DNA of 64,000 nucleotides from Halomonas socia (lineage in GTDB: Bacteria; Pseudomonadota; Gammaproteobacteria; Pseudomonadales; Halomonadaceae): positions 1,798,001 through 1,862,000 of the forward strand of contig NZ_CP048812.1 in the NCBI RefSeq assembly GCF_010977575.1, written 5' to 3'. The notes beneath the pieces were generated by a model. The model saw only the letters and a list, made by a program, of their open reading frames with translations, ran no database searches and was not told where the DNA came from. This document shows, piece after piece, positions 10,826 through 19,628 of the stretch. Position 1 is the first letter of the stretch. Each line of letters opens with the position of its first letter. Made by a program: the position numbers and the translations under genes.

Positions 10826-11601
10826 GCAAGCCCCCGGTGATAGACGCGCCGGTCGGTCACGCTGTGGTAGGGCGGCCGCTCGAGCTGGTAGGCCAGGGTC
10901 ATGGCGTCGAGCATGCTCCACAGCACGTCGAGCTTGAACTGCAGGATCTCCAGTGCGCGCTCCTGGGCGGCGCGGGTGGTGCACACGGCGAGGGCCACCT
11001 CGAGGCCGTGGTCGACGTCGCGGCGCGCCTCCTTGAGGCGCTTGCGAAAGTAGCCGTAGCCGGCCTCGTCGATCCACGGATAGTGGGTCGGCCAGGTATC
11101 CAGGCGACTCTTGTGGGCCTGGGGCGCGAACAGCTCGGTGAGCGACGAGATCGCCGCCTCGCGCCAGTCGGCGCGGCGCACGAAGTTGACGTAGGCGTCC
11201 ACCGCGAAGCGTACCCCGGGCAGTACGTGCTCCTGGGACCACAGCTCGTCGCGGGTCAGGCCCACGGCTTCGCCGAGGGTCAGCCAGGCCTCGATGCCGC
11301 CGCCGTCATCGTCATGGCCGTCGTGGTCGAGCAGCCGCTGGATCCAGCGCCGCCGGGTCGTGGCATCCGGGCAGTTGGCCAGCAGCGCAGCGTCCTTCTG
11401 GGGGATATTGATCTGGTAGTAGAAGCGGTTGGCCACCCAGCCGCGCAGCTGCTCGGGCGTGGCGCGGCCCGCCGCCATATCGACCTGGTAGGGGTGATGG
11501 ATATGGTAGTAGTCGCCCTTGGCCAGTAGCGCCTGGCGAAAGGCGTCGGGGTTCAGGGCCTCTCCCGAGGTGTCGCTTAGCGGTGATGCGATGGCGGTCA
11601 T
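10822..11601 (-). CDS. pqqC: Pyrroloquinoline-quinone synthase
   Basis: A 259-residue cofactorless oxidase that performs the final ring closure and eight-electron oxidation to PQQ. Family-typical segments are [35 protein letters not shown] and a His-rich core. ATG 11601 (MTAIASPL) is preferred over an upstream ATG because GGGAG lies just before it. It sits 79 nt after pqqB and overlaps pqqD. Confidence 0.95.
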   Translation of the reverse strand: MTAIASPLSDTSGEALNPDAFRQALLAKGDYYHIHHPYQVDMAAGRATPEQLRGWVANRFYYQINIPQKDAALLANCPDATTRRRWIQRLLDHDGHDDDGGGIEAWLTLGEAVGLTRDELWSQEHVLPGVRFAVDAYVNFVRRADWREAAISSLTELFAPQAHKSRLDTWPTHYPWIDEAGYGYFRKRLKEARRDVDHGLEVALAVCTTRAAQERALEILQFKLDVLWSMLDAMTLAYQLERPPYHSVTDRRVYHRGLA

Positions 11602-11680
11602 ATAAGGCTCCCTGGCAGGCAACAGCACGATTATTATTTGTGACTGGTGTTATCTGTGACGCGGCATTGCGGGTGAGGGT

Positions 11681-12610
11681 TCACACCTCCAGGCGCATGC
11701 CGTCGAAGGCCACTTCGATGCTGCGCGCGGTGAGCTCGGCGCGCTGCTCGGAGCGCTCGTCGAGGATCGGGTTGGTGTTGTTGATATGTATCAGCACGCG
11801 CCGCGTGGCCTCGGGCAAGGCCGCGAACTCGCTAAGCAGGCCGTGCTCGCCGGACAGCGCCAGATGGCCCATGTCGCGGCCGGTGGCGCGGCCCACGCCG
11901 GCCTCGATCAGTTCGTCGTCCTGCCACAGGGTGCCGTCGACCATCACGCAGTCGGCGTGCTGCAGGTAGCCGCGGGTACGGTCGTCGAGCTCGCCGAGCC
12001 CGGGGGCATAGAAGAGTCGCGTGCCGCGGCCGGCATCCTCGACCAGCAGGCCGATATTGTCGCCCGGCGTCGGCGCACCGCGGCGCGGCGAGTAGGGCGG
12101 CGCATTGCTGGTCAGGGCCACGGCGGTAAAGGTCAGCCCCGGGCAGGCGGGCACCTTGAACTCGGCCTCCCAGTGGCCGTCGTCGATGCCGATGCGCTGC
12201 CACTCGAGCCCGCCCTGCCAGTGCTCGAGCATACGGAACAGCGGGAAGCCGGTGCTTAGGTCCTGATGCACGTTGGGCGTGCACCACACCTCGAAGGGGC
12301 AGCCTTCACGCAGCGACAGCAGGCCGGTGGCGTGATCGATCTGGGCGTCCATCAGCACCACCCCGGAGATGCCGCTGTCGCGGGGAATGCGCTTGGGGTG
12401 CAGCTCGGGGTTGGCGGCCAGCTGGGCGCGGATATCCGGCGAGGCGTTGCACAGCAGCCAGCGCTCGCCGTCGCTGCTGATGGCGATCGACGACTGGGTG
12501 CGTGGGGTGGCCTCGACGCTGCCGTCACGTACGCCGCGGCACAGTCGGCAGTTGCAGTTCCACTGCGGAAAGCCGCCGCCTGCCGCCGCCCCGAGTACCA
12601 GTATCTGCAT
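11681..12610 (-). CDS. pqqB: PQQ biosynthesis protein PqqB (metallo-beta-lactamase fold)
   Basis: A 309-residue metallo-beta-lactamase-fold protein. Evidence in the literature favours a hydroxylase acting on the Glu-Tyr intermediate; older annotations call it a PQQ export protein. The opening [19 protein letters not shown] and [11 protein letters not shown] are diagnostic, as are [18 protein letters not shown] and [14 protein letters not shown] 12610 has AGGAGG directly upstream. A strong hairpin separates it from pqqA. Confidence 0.95.
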   Translation of the reverse strand: MQILVLGAAAGGGFPQWNCNCRLCRGVRDGSVEATPRTQSSIAISSDGERWLLCNASPDIRAQLAANPELHPKRIPRDSGISGVVLMDAQIDHATGLLSLREGCPFEVWCTPNVHQDLSTGFPLFRMLEHWQGGLEWQRIGIDDGHWEAEFKVPACPGLTFTAVALTSNAPPYSPRRGAPTPGDNIGLLVEDAGRGTRLFYAPGLGELDDRTRGYLQHADCVMVDGTLWQDDELIEAGVGRATGRDMGHLALSGEHGLLSEFAALPEATRRVLIHINNTNPILDERSEQRAELTARSIEVAFDGMRLEV

Positions 12611-12721
12611 GCCACCTCCTCTGTTCATCGCCTTGAACCACCGGCACGAGCTGTATATCAACTCAATATGAAGCGCCGCCGAGTAACGCCCTAAGCAATA
12701 TGTTAACGGCCCCCCAAAAGC

Positions 12722-12748
12722 AAGACGCCCCGAAAGTCGGGGCGTCTT
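12722..12748 (-). terminator. Hairpin attenuator between pqqA and pqqB
   Basis: Perfect 12-bp stem: AAGACGCCCCGA (12722-12733) and TCGGGGCGTCTT (12737-12748) with a 3-nt loop, 15 nt past the pqqA stop. On the minus strand it is followed by CTTGCTTTTG, a moderate T tract. Such a partial terminator would give more pqqA (substrate peptide) than enzyme mRNA. No other promoter for pqqB is obvious in the short gap. Confidence 0.8.
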
Positions 12749-12763
12749 ACCAGTAGGCAGTGA

Positions 12764-12835
12764 TCAGCGATTGGCAATGTAGAGCGTGACTTCGAAGCCT
12801 AGGCGCAGATCCTGATAGGTCGGCTTGGTCCACAT
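12764..12835 (-). CDS. pqqA: PQQ precursor peptide PqqA
   Basis: A 23-residue peptide, missed by most length cut-offs, beginning [10 protein letters not shown] and ending [10 protein letters not shown]. It carries the Glu15-x3-Tyr19 pair that becomes PQQ. ATG 12835 has AGGAG 7 nt upstream (in the stretch just above 12838). It is the first gene of pqqABCDEF and is followed by a hairpin that probably limits read-through. The lengthy region upstream is shared with the divergent xoxF gene. Confidence 0.96.
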   Translation of the reverse strand: MWTKPTYQDLRLGFEVTLYIANR

Positions 12836-13222
12836 AGGAACACTCCTGTTGGCGGTGGATGTGTACTGCATTGACCAGTAAAGCACGTTGTGGGTTCCTC
12901 GCCTTGCTACCTAAGTCGCATGCTGCAGTGCTCGGGTCTGGGCAGTGCGTGTCGCAAATGTTGTGCGATCCCGGTATCGCTTATAAAGCATGATATTACG
13001 GGGACTTTTCAGTGAGGCGGGATACTTTTTGCGGATTATGCCGCCACAGCAAAAGTCTTTTGACCGTTCTGGGAGGCGAAAACCTGCGCTAACACCCCGG
13101 TGCATGGCGGGTTCTTGTGCTAGACCTTGAGTGTGCTGTTAGGAATACCATAACAATGAAAGATGCATCCGTGGCCCAGTCCCGGGCGAGGGGATGCACC
13201 TTCAGTGCTAGGAGACAACGCC
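12836..13222. promoter_or_regulatory. Divergent pqqA / xoxF control region
   Basis: 387 bp with no convincing gene. It must hold the promoter for pqqABCDEF on the minus strand and for xoxF on the plus strand. It is AT-richer than its surroundings around 12955-13030. A weak sigma70-like pair (TTGAGT, 16 nt, CATAAC) is visible near 13128-13155, but I would not rely on it. The last 60 bp contain the hairpin described separately. Co-location of cofactor and enzyme promoters suggests joint control. Confidence 0.5.
13164..13198 (+). promoter_or_regulatory. Stem-loop in the xoxF leader
   Basis: TGCATCC (13164-13170) pairs with GGATGCA (13192-13198), and inside the loop GCCC (13174-13177) pairs with GGGC (13184-13187). 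It ends 12 nt before GGAG (13211-13214) and 24 nt before the xoxF ATG. If transcribed it would form a two-tier hairpin next to the ribosome-binding site. Whether it regulates anything is unknown. Confidence 0.45.
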
Positions 13223-15055
13223 ATGCATCTCAAGATGAGCTGCGCACTCGCAGCTGCGGGGCTTCTGGCTGTCACAGCGGCGACTACCCACGCCAATGAC
13301 AGCCTGATGGAACTACTCGAAAACGATGACCTATGGGCCACCCAGCTCGGTAACTACCAAGGCCACCGCTACAGCAACCTCAGTGATATCAACCGCGACA
13401 ACGTCAGCAACCTGCGGCCCGCCTGGCAGTTCTCTACCGGCGTGCTGCGTGGCCATGAAGGCGGGCCGCTGTACGTTGGGGACGGCCGGCTCTATATCCA
13501 CACGCCCTTCCCCAACAAGGTGTTCGCACTCGATCTGGAAGATGACGGCAGGGTGATCTGGTCCTACGAACCGGATCAGGACTCGCGCGTCATTCCGGTG
13601 ATGTGCTGCGATACCGTCAACCGCGGTGTGGCCTACGCCGATGGCAAGATCTTCCTCAACCAGGCCGACAATACGGTGGTGGCACTCAACGCCGAGGACG
13701 GCGAGGTGCTGTGGGAAGTCAGCAACGGCGACCACACCGAGGGCGAGACCATGACCATGTCGCCGCTGGTGGTGCATGACAAGGTCATCGTCGGGGTCAG
13801 CGGTGGCGAATACGGGATCCGTGGCCACCTCACCGCCTACGACATCGAGACTGGCGAGATGGCCTGGCGCGGCTACTCCCAGGGTCCCGATTCCGATGTG
13901 CTGATCGACCCGGAGACCACCCTGATGATGGGCGAGCCGATCGGCGAGGCCGACCTCGGCGTGACCACCTGGCCCGACGGCGAGTGGGAGCGTGGCGGCG
14001 GTGCGCCCTGGGGCTGGGTAACCTATGACCCCGAGCTCGACCTGATCTACTACGGTACCGGTAACCCGGGCACCTGGAACCCCGATCAGCGCGCCATCGA
14101 TGGTGAGCCGGCGGATAACAAGTGGGGCATCACGGTGTTCGCCCGCGATCCCAATACCGGCGAGACCAAGTGGGTCTACCAGAAGGTGCCGTTCGACGAG
14201 TGGGACTATGACGGCGTCAACGAGAACGTGCTGATCGATGTCGAGGTCGATGGCGAGACCCGCAAGGGCCTGTCGATCATCGACCGCACCGGCTTCGGTT
14301 TCCTGATGGATCGCGAGACCGGCGAGCTGCTCACCGTCGAGAAATTTGCCCCGGAAACCAACTGGGCCACCCACTACGACATGGAGACCGGGCGTCCGGT
14401 CGTCGCCGATGAGTTCAGCCCCTTCACCCAGGGGGTGGACGTCAATACCACCGATATCTGCCCCACTGCGATGGGCGCCAAGAACATGCAGCCGAGCTCG
14501 TTCTCGCCGAAGACAGGCCTGATCTATGCCGGTATCAACCGCATCTGCATGAACTATGAGCCCTTCGAGACCGACTATGTGGCGGGCCAGCCCTATGTGG
14601 GCGCAACCCTGACCATGATGCCGGCACCGGTGGAGAACGGTGGCATGGAAGGCCGCATGGGCAGCTTCATGGCCTGGGATCCGGTCGCCGGGGAAGTGGT
14701 ATGGGAAGTCGACGAACGCTTCGCGGTATGGAGCGGCGCGCTGACCACTGCCGGTGATCTGGCCTTCTACGGCACCCTTGAGGGCTACGTGAAGGCGGTG
14801 GACATCGAGACCGGCGAAGAGCTGTGGCGCTTCAAGACCCCGTCCGGGATCATCGGCAACGTCAATACCTTCCGCCATGAGGGCAAGCAGTATATCGGCG
14901 TGCTCTCCGGGGTTGGCGGCTGGGCCGGCATCGGCCTGGCGGCAGGGCTCGAGGATCCCGAGGAAGGTCTCGGTGCGGTGGGTGTGTTCTCTGCCCTTGA
15001 GGACTACACCGAACTGGGCGGCGTGCTGACCGTGTTCGAACTGCCCGACGCCTGA
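13223..15055 (+). CDS. xoxF: PQQ-dependent methanol/alcohol dehydrogenase, lanthanide (XoxF) type
   Basis: A 610-residue periplasmic eight-bladed propeller quinoprotein with a signal peptide ending near residue 25. The adjacent-cysteine disulfide (Cys128-Cys129 in VMCCDT), metal ligands Glu196 (GGEYG) and Asn281 (GTGNP), catalytic Asp328 and the extra Asp330 (WDYDGVN) are all present. The second Asp of DYD is the established marker of lanthanide-binding enzymes; calcium-type MxaF has Ala there. Tryptophan-docking motifs recur through the protein. ATG 13223 has GGAG 8 nt upstream; further open frame upstream lies in the leader hairpin. Substrate may be methanol, ethanol or other short alcohols. 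Electrons would go to the cytochrome c encoded next. Confidence 0.92.
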   Translation: MHLKMSCALAAAGLLAVTAATTHANDSLMELLENDDLWATQLGNYQGHRYSNLSDINRDNVSNLRPAWQFSTGVLRGHEGGPLYVGDGRLYIHTPFPNKVFALDLEDDGRVIWSYEPDQDSRVIPVMCCDTVNRGVAYADGKIFLNQADNTVVALNAEDGEVLWEVSNGDHTEGETMTMSPLVVHDKVIVGVSGGEYGIRGHLTAYDIETGEMAWRGYSQGPDSDVLIDPETTLMMGEPIGEADLGVTTWPDGEWERGGGAPWGWVTYDPELDLIYYGTGNPGTWNPDQRAIDGEPADNKWGITVFARDPNTGETKWVYQKVPFDEWDYDGVNENVLIDVEVDGETRKGLSIIDRTGFGFLMDRETGELLTVEKFAPETNWATHYDMETGRPVVADEFSPFTQGVDVNTTDICPTAMGAKNMQPSSFSPKTGLIYAGINRICMNYEPFETDYVAGQPYVGATLTMMPAPVENGGMEGRMGSFMAWDPVAGEVVWEVDERFAVWSGALTTAGDLAFYGTLEGYVKAVDIETGEELWRFKTPSGIIGNVNTFRHEGKQYIGVLSGVGGWAGIGLAAGLEDPEEGLGAVGVFSALEDYTELGGVLTVFELPDA

Positions 15056-15062
15056 ACGGAGT

Positions 15063-15093
15063 GACTGCCACGGCGCCTTGCGCCATGGCAGTC
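15063..15093 (+). other. Hairpin just after xoxF
   Basis: GACTGCCA (15063-15070) pairs with TGGCAGTC (15086-15093), extended inward by GGCG/CGCC across one mismatch. There is no T run afterwards. It may protect the xoxF mRNA 3' end or pause transcription, allowing xoxF to exceed the downstream genes. Confidence 0.5.
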
Positions 15094-15169
15094 CTCTCCT
15101 GCAAGGAGCTTCAAGTCCCTAACGGCGACACAACGACAAATGGCGCCGGGCGCCGCCCGGCCAGATAAC

Positions 15170-15200
15170 GAACGCTGCCGCAAGGCTCGCGGCAGCGTTC
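15170..15200 (+). other. Second, perfect hairpin between xoxF and xoxG
   Basis: GAACGCTGCCGC (15170-15181) and GCGGCAGCGTTC (15189-15200) form a perfect 12-bp stem with a 7-nt loop, 19 nt before the xoxG start. No T run follows. Probable mRNA processing or attenuation structure. Confidence 0.55.
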
Positions 15201-15219
15201 GAACAGTAAGGGCACGCAC

Positions 15220-15765
15220 ATGATTAGAGTCTTCGCGTCACGCCAGACGTTTCGTTTTTCCACCACCTCGCTGGTCGCCGCCCTGATGGCCGCCGGCCTG
15301 AGCATTTCCACGCTGGCCCTGGCCGGCAGTGACAACGACAAAGACAACGGTGACGACGTCGATACCAGCGCCGCCGGTGAATACTTGGCCGAGGACGGCA
15401 GGGTCGATCCCGACACCTATGATGGCTATATCGCCTATACCCGCTCTTGCCAGGCCTGCCACGGGCCCGACGGCCTGGGCTCCTCGTTTGCCCCCAACCT
15501 GGTGCGCGCCTCGGAGCGGCGCGATTTCGCCGAGTTCGCCCGCACCATCGCTGGTGGCCGTGAGGTACAGCCGGGCCAGGTGATGCCGGCGTTTGCCGAC
15601 GACCCCTATGTGCTTGGCAATATCGAGAACATCTACAGTTACATGCGCGGTCGCGCAGCCGGCGATATCGGTCGCGGCCGCCCGCAGGTCATCGAACGCC
15701 TCGAGGATGAGGTCAGCGACGAGACCCTGGAGGCCGAAGAAGCGCTGGACGACGACGCATCTTGA
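15220..15765 (+). CDS. xoxG: XoxG-like cytochrome c, electron acceptor of the quinoprotein
   Basis: A 181-residue secreted class I c-type cytochrome. A signal peptide covers about the first 36 residues (ending LALAG). It has one haem-binding motif, CQACH at residues 77-81, and a probable axial Met at 122 (GQVMPAF). The C-terminus is strongly acidic (EEALDDDAS), as is the start of the mature protein. Its place right after xoxF and before xoxJ identifies it as the likely electron acceptor. It lies 164 nt after xoxF with two hairpins in the gap. Confidence 0.85.
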   Translation: MIRVFASRQTFRFSTTSLVAALMAAGLSISTLALAGSDNDKDNGDDVDTSAAGEYLAEDGRVDPDTYDGYIAYTRSCQACHGPDGLGSSFAPNLVRASERRDFAEFARTIAGGREVQPGQVMPAFADDPYVLGNIENIYSYMRGRAAGDIGRGRPQVIERLEDEVSDETLEAEEALDDDAS

Positions 15766-15829
15766 CGCGACGGCCCTTGTTCCGCCAGGCGTAAGCAATG
15801 CCCCTGCACCTTGGCAAGTGGAGAGCGTC

Positions 15830-16684
15830 ATGAGGTTTCGTGGTTCCCTGACATGTTTGACGGCAGCGGCCTGGCTGCTGACCCAGGGTATCGGATCGGC
15901 CCATGCCGACCTGCCCGAGCTGTACGAGCGCGACCAACTGCGGGTCTGCGCCGATGGCAACAACCTGCCGTTCACCAACAGTGCCGGCGAGGGCTTCGAG
16001 AACCGTATCGCCGAGCTGATGGCCGACGACTTGGATGTGCCGCTGCGCTACGTCTGGGCGCCGCAGGTCATGGGCTTCGTGCGCAATACCCTGGAGCTGC
16101 GCGTCTGCGACGTGATGATCGGCGTGGTGGCCGGCTACGAACACCTGCAGAACACCAATGAATACTATCGCTCGGTGTATGCGCTGGTGGTGCCGGCGGA
16201 CTTCGACGCCGACGTTACACGCCTCGACGACCCGGCACTGACCGGGCTCGATATCGGCGTGATCGCCGAGACGCCGCCCATCGTGCCACTGCGTCGAAGT
16301 GGCGCCACGGTGCGCAACTACCTGCTGCAGGTCGATACCCGCGAGCGTGCACCGGTGCGCGACGCCATCGCCGACGTGGCCAGCGGCAGCCTGGACGGTG
16401 CGGTGATCTGGGGGCCGATGGCCGGCTACTTTGCGGCCCGGCACGATCCGCCGCTCAAGGTGCTGCCGCTGCATGAGGACGACAGCGACGTGCGCCTGGA
16501 TTTCCGCATCACCATGGGCATCCGCCGCGGCGAGCCGCAGTGGAAGGACTGGATCAACGACTTCATCGACCGCCATCAGGATGAGATCAACGCCATCCTG
16601 GTCGAGTACCAGGTGCCGCTGCTCGACCGCCGCGGTGAGCTGCTCGATTCGTCATCATCCGCAGACGCCGAGGAGGCCTCATGA
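15830..16684 (+). CDS. xoxJ: XoxJ/MoxJ-like periplasmic binding protein
   Basis: A 284-residue protein with a signal peptide (cleavage near SAHA) and the extracellular solute-binding family 3 fold (ERDQLRVCADGNNLPFTN, VCDVMIGVVAGYEHLQNT). In methanol-oxidation loci this protein is thought to help assemble or activate the dehydrogenase rather than feed an ABC importer. GTGGAG precedes ATG 15830. Its stop overlaps the next start (ATGA). Confidence 0.85.
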   Translation: MRFRGSLTCLTAAAWLLTQGIGSAHADLPELYERDQLRVCADGNNLPFTNSAGEGFENRIAELMADDLDVPLRYVWAPQVMGFVRNTLELRVCDVMIGVVAGYEHLQNTNEYYRSVYALVVPADFDADVTRLDDPALTGLDIGVIAETPPIVPLRRSGATVRNYLLQVDTRERAPVRDAIADVASGSLDGAVIWGPMAGYFAARHDPPLKVLPLHEDDSDVRLDFRITMGIRRGEPQWKDWINDFIDRHQDEINAILVEYQVPLLDRRGELLDSSSSADAEEAS

Positions 16685-17346
16685 GGTGCTTGAGCCTTTC
16701 CCGCACGCGTGTCGCCAGCGGCATGTCGGGCCTGACGCTAGGGTTGCTGCTGGCGCTGATCTCACCGCCGCCTGCCGAGGCCCAGCGCGCCGCCACCGGC
16801 CCTCCCGACTGGCCCTGCGTGCAGCGGCTGGTGCCGGAATTGGCGTGGGGCGCGATCTGGACCGGGCCACCGCTGGACGAGGTCGAGGAGGCGTGGTGGG
16901 ACGACGACGAGGTGGGCCGCGTGGTGCGCTACGCGATGGCCCGCGAGACCCGCAGCGAGGAGGCCATGCAGCGGATAAGCGAGTTCGTCGACAGCCTTGC
17001 CGATGATGACCCCGAACAGCGTGAGGAGCGCCTGACGCTGCTGTTCTCGGGGCTCTTCGAGCTCACCCAGCGCGAGCGTAGCCGTACCATCGAGCGTATT
17101 CGCGGTGCCTCGCGGGCCCAGGTGGCACGGCTCGAGAAGGTTGCCGAGATGGTCGATGAGCTCGAGACGCTGCGCGCCGAGGAGGACATCGACCCCGCGC
17201 AGGAGGAGGCGCTTTCCAAGGCGCTGTTCTGGGAGCAGCGAACCTTCCAGACACGCCAGCAGTCGCTGCCGGCGCTCTGCGAGCAGCCCTATCTGCTCGA
17301 AGAACGGCTCGGCCAGATGGTGCGCATCATCGATGCCGGGATGTAA
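16681..17346 (+). CDS. Uncharacterised secreted protein of the xox locus
   Basis: A 221-residue protein with an N-terminal signal peptide (hydrophobic residues ~18-30, ending PAEAQ). I do not recognise a family. The mature part opens with a PDWPCVQRLVPELAWG block and ends with a second conserved-looking Cys (LPALCEQPYLLE), so a disulfide is possible. The middle is rich in Glu, Arg and Leu and should form long helices (SEEAMQRISEFVDSLADDD, QVARLEKVAEMVDELETL). The 4-nt overlap with xoxJ implies co-translation, so it is probably a periplasmic accessory of the quinoprotein system. Confidence 0.75.
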   Translation: MRCLSLSRTRVASGMSGLTLGLLLALISPPPAEAQRAATGPPDWPCVQRLVPELAWGAIWTGPPLDEVEEAWWDDDEVGRVVRYAMARETRSEEAMQRISEFVDSLADDDPEQREERLTLLFSGLFELTQRERSRTIERIRGASRAQVARLEKVAEMVDELETLRAEEDIDPAQEEALSKALFWEQRTFQTRQQSLPALCEQPYLLEERLGQMVRIIDAGM

Positions 17347-17406
17347 GGCCGCTAGTCGCACTAGCAAACAACAACAGGCGCGGGTGATCCCCGCTAGGGA
17401 GTGCAT

Positions 17407-18636
17407 ATGTGGGCTGATAATATAGGGGCTCGTCCGCTGGCGGGCTGGCTGGTGGCGGGCTCGCTGGCCGCCGGTGTGGCGCTGGCGAGTCCTGCGCTGG
17501 CGCAGGACGAGGAGGTCGCGACCATCACCCTGGGCTATCTGGGCATGGAGCGACCCGACGATCTCGAGCCGCTCTCTGTGCTCGACCCGGTGATCGATGA
17601 CGAAGGCGTGCAGGGCGCGCGTCTGGCGGTCAACGACAATAACGCCACCGGCCAGTTTCTCGGCCAGGAGTTCGTGCTGGTCGAAGCGATGGTCGAGCCC
17701 GGTGGCGACGTAGCCGCCGGGCTCGAGCAGCTGATCGAGCAGGGCGCCGACTGGATCATCAGCGGGCTAGGTGCCGACGACCTCAGCAGCGTGCTCGAGC
17801 ACCAGGCGCTGGGCGAACGCGTGGTGTTCAACGCCGCGGCGCGGGACAACCACCTGCGCGGCGAGTCGTGCCATGCGCAACTATTCCATACCGTGCCCAG
17901 CCGGCGCATGCTGGCCGACGGCCTGGCGCAGTTCCTCGGCTACAAGCAGTGGGACCGCTGGGGACTGGTCTACGGCAATACCGATCAGGATCGGCTGTTC
18001 GCCGAGACGTTGCGTGAGGCCGCCGAGCGCTACGGCCATGAAGTGGTCAGCGAGGAAATGTGGCCCTATGAGGCCATGGCGCGGCGCTCCGAGGGCGGCT
18101 TCCACGACATTCAGCGCGAGATCCCGGTATTCCTCCAGGACTTCTCCGACCACGACGTGCTGGTGATTTCCGACGAGACCGACTACTTCGGCGAGTTCTT
18201 CCCCAACCAGACCTGGCTGCCGCGGCCGGTGGCCGGCACCCAGGGGCTGATGGCCACCGCCTGGCATCGTTCGCATGAATCCTGGGGGGCGGTGCAGCTG
18301 CAGCGCCGCTTCGAGCGGCTCGCCGAGCGCTGGATGACGCCTCAGGACTTCGGCGCCTGGCTGGCGGTGCGCTCGCTGGGCGAGGCCGCCGCGCGCACCG
18401 GCTCGGTGGAGCGCGATGAGGTGGTCGACTATATGCTCAGCGACGACTTCGAGCTCGCCGGCTATCTGGGCTTTCCTGTCAGCTACCGCACCTGGAACCA
18501 CCAGCTGCGCCAGCCGATCCTGATCAGCGGGCCGCGCATGGTGGCCTCAGTGTCGCCCCAGGAGGGCTATCTGCATCCGCGTACGCCGCTGGATGCCATG
18601 GGTGTCGACGAGGGGGAATCACAATGCCAATTCTAA
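17407..18636 (+). CDS. ABC transporter substrate-binding protein of PQQ-alcohol dehydrogenase systems
   Basis: A 409-residue secreted protein (signal peptide ending PALAQ) with a type I periplasmic-binding fold like Leu/Ile/Val-binding proteins (ITLGYLGMERP, GARLAVNDNNATGQFLG, VYGNTDQDRLFAETL). It matches the class I know as the PQQ-dependent alcohol dehydrogenase-associated ABC binding protein (TIGR03863 type). ATG 17407 has AGGGAG 6 nt upstream; an in-frame GTG at 17401 is less likely. The ligand is not known. The downstream neighbours are the propeller protein, ATPase and permease of the same system. Confidence 0.83.
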   Translation: MWADNIGARPLAGWLVAGSLAAGVALASPALAQDEEVATITLGYLGMERPDDLEPLSVLDPVIDDEGVQGARLAVNDNNATGQFLGQEFVLVEAMVEPGGDVAAGLEQLIEQGADWIISGLGADDLSSVLEHQALGERVVFNAAARDNHLRGESCHAQLFHTVPSRRMLADGLAQFLGYKQWDRWGLVYGNTDQDRLFAETLREAAERYGHEVVSEEMWPYEAMARRSEGGFHDIQREIPVFLQDFSDHDVLVISDETDYFGEFFPNQTWLPRPVAGTQGLMATAWHRSHESWGAVQLQRRFERLAERWMTPQDFGAWLAVRSLGEAAARTGSVERDEVVDYMLSDDFELAGYLGFPVSYRTWNHQLRQPILISGPRMVASVSPQEGYLHPRTPLDAMGVDEGESQCQF

Positions 18637-19628
18637 GCTGCGAGACTGCCGCCATGTTCAAGCCGACGCTCTTCGGGCTGGCGCTGGGCGCCCTGGCCCT
18701 GACCCCGCTGGCCGCCAGCGCCGAGCGTATTTTCGTCTCCAACGAGAAGGACAACACCGTCTCGGTGATCGACGGCGCGAGCCTCGAGGTGATCGAGACC
18801 ATCAGCGTCGGTCGCCGGCCGCGGGCCATGGCCTTCAGCAGCGACGGCAGCGAGCTGTTCGTCGCCGTGGGCGACGACGAGGCGATCGACATGATCGATC
18901 TCGAGACGCTGCAGGTGGTACGCAGCCAGTCGTCGGGGGAGGACCCGGAGGTGATCCGTGTCGACCCCAACCGCCCCTATATCTACGTCTCCAACGAGGA
19001 TGACAATATCGTCTCGGTGCTCGATTACGAGCGGCGCACCCTGGTCACCGAGATTCCGGTGGGGGTCGAGCCGGAGGGGCTCGGCATCAGTCCCGACGGC
19101 CGCTGGCTGATCGCCACCACCGAAACCTCCAACATGGCCCACATCATCGATGCCGAGATCATGGAGGCTGTGCACCATCGGCTGGTGGGCGCGCGCCCGC
19201 GCCATGCCGAGTTCACCCATGACGGCAGCGAGGCCTGGGTGTCGGCGGAGATCGCCGCCACGGTCTCGGTGATCGACATGGTCGACAGCTTCGACGTCGA
19301 ACACACCATCCGCTTCGATGTGCCGGGGGTGCCGCGCGAGACGGTGCAGGCGGTGGGCGTGCAACTGACCTCCGATGGCCGCTACGGCTTCGTCGCGCTG
19401 GGGCCGTCCAACCGCGTGGCGGTGGTCGACCAGCAGACCTATGAGGTGCTCGACTACATCCTGGTCGGCCAGCGGGTCTGGCACCTGGCGCTCAACGAGG
19501 ACGAGACGCGGCTCTACACCACCAACGGCGTCAGCGGTGACGTCACGGTGATCGACGTAGAGAACCTCACCGCGCTGCAGTCGATCCCGGTGGGGCGCTT
19601 TCCGTGGGGGGTAATCGTCCAGCCATGA
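18624..19628 (+). CDS. PQQ-catabolism-associated beta-propeller protein (YVTN repeats)
   Basis: A secreted seven-bladed propeller of about 334 residues, made of YVTN-type repeats: RIFVSNEKDNTVSVIDG, YIYVSNEDDNIVSVLDY, LYTTNGVSGDVTVIDV. It is the type found beside PQQ-dependent alcohol dehydrogenases (TIGR03866 type). Start choice: ATG 18624 has AGGGGGAA upstream and overlaps the preceding gene by 13 nt; ATG 18654 (MFKPTLFGLALG) gives a neater signal peptide. Its role is unknown. The stop overlaps the ATPase start (ATGA). Confidence 0.84.
   Translation: MPILSCETAAMFKPTLFGLALGALALTPLAASAERIFVSNEKDNTVSVIDGASLEVIETISVGRRPRAMAFSSDGSELFVAVGDDEAIDMIDLETLQVVRSQSSGEDPEVIRVDPNRPYIYVSNEDDNIVSVLDYERRTLVTEIPVGVEPEGLGISPDGRWLIATTETSNMAHIIDAEIMEAVHHRLVGARPRHAEFTHDGSEAWVSAEIAATVSVIDMVDSFDVEHTIRFDVPGVPRETVQAVGVQLTSDGRYGFVALGPSNRVAVVDQQTYEVLDYILVGQRVWHLALNEDETRLYTTNGVSGDVTVIDVENLTALQSIPVGRFPWGVIVQP

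Noticed and set aside
13331-14878. A 515-residue frame antisense to xoxF
   Set aside because: Shadow of a well-supported gene; no recognisable motif.
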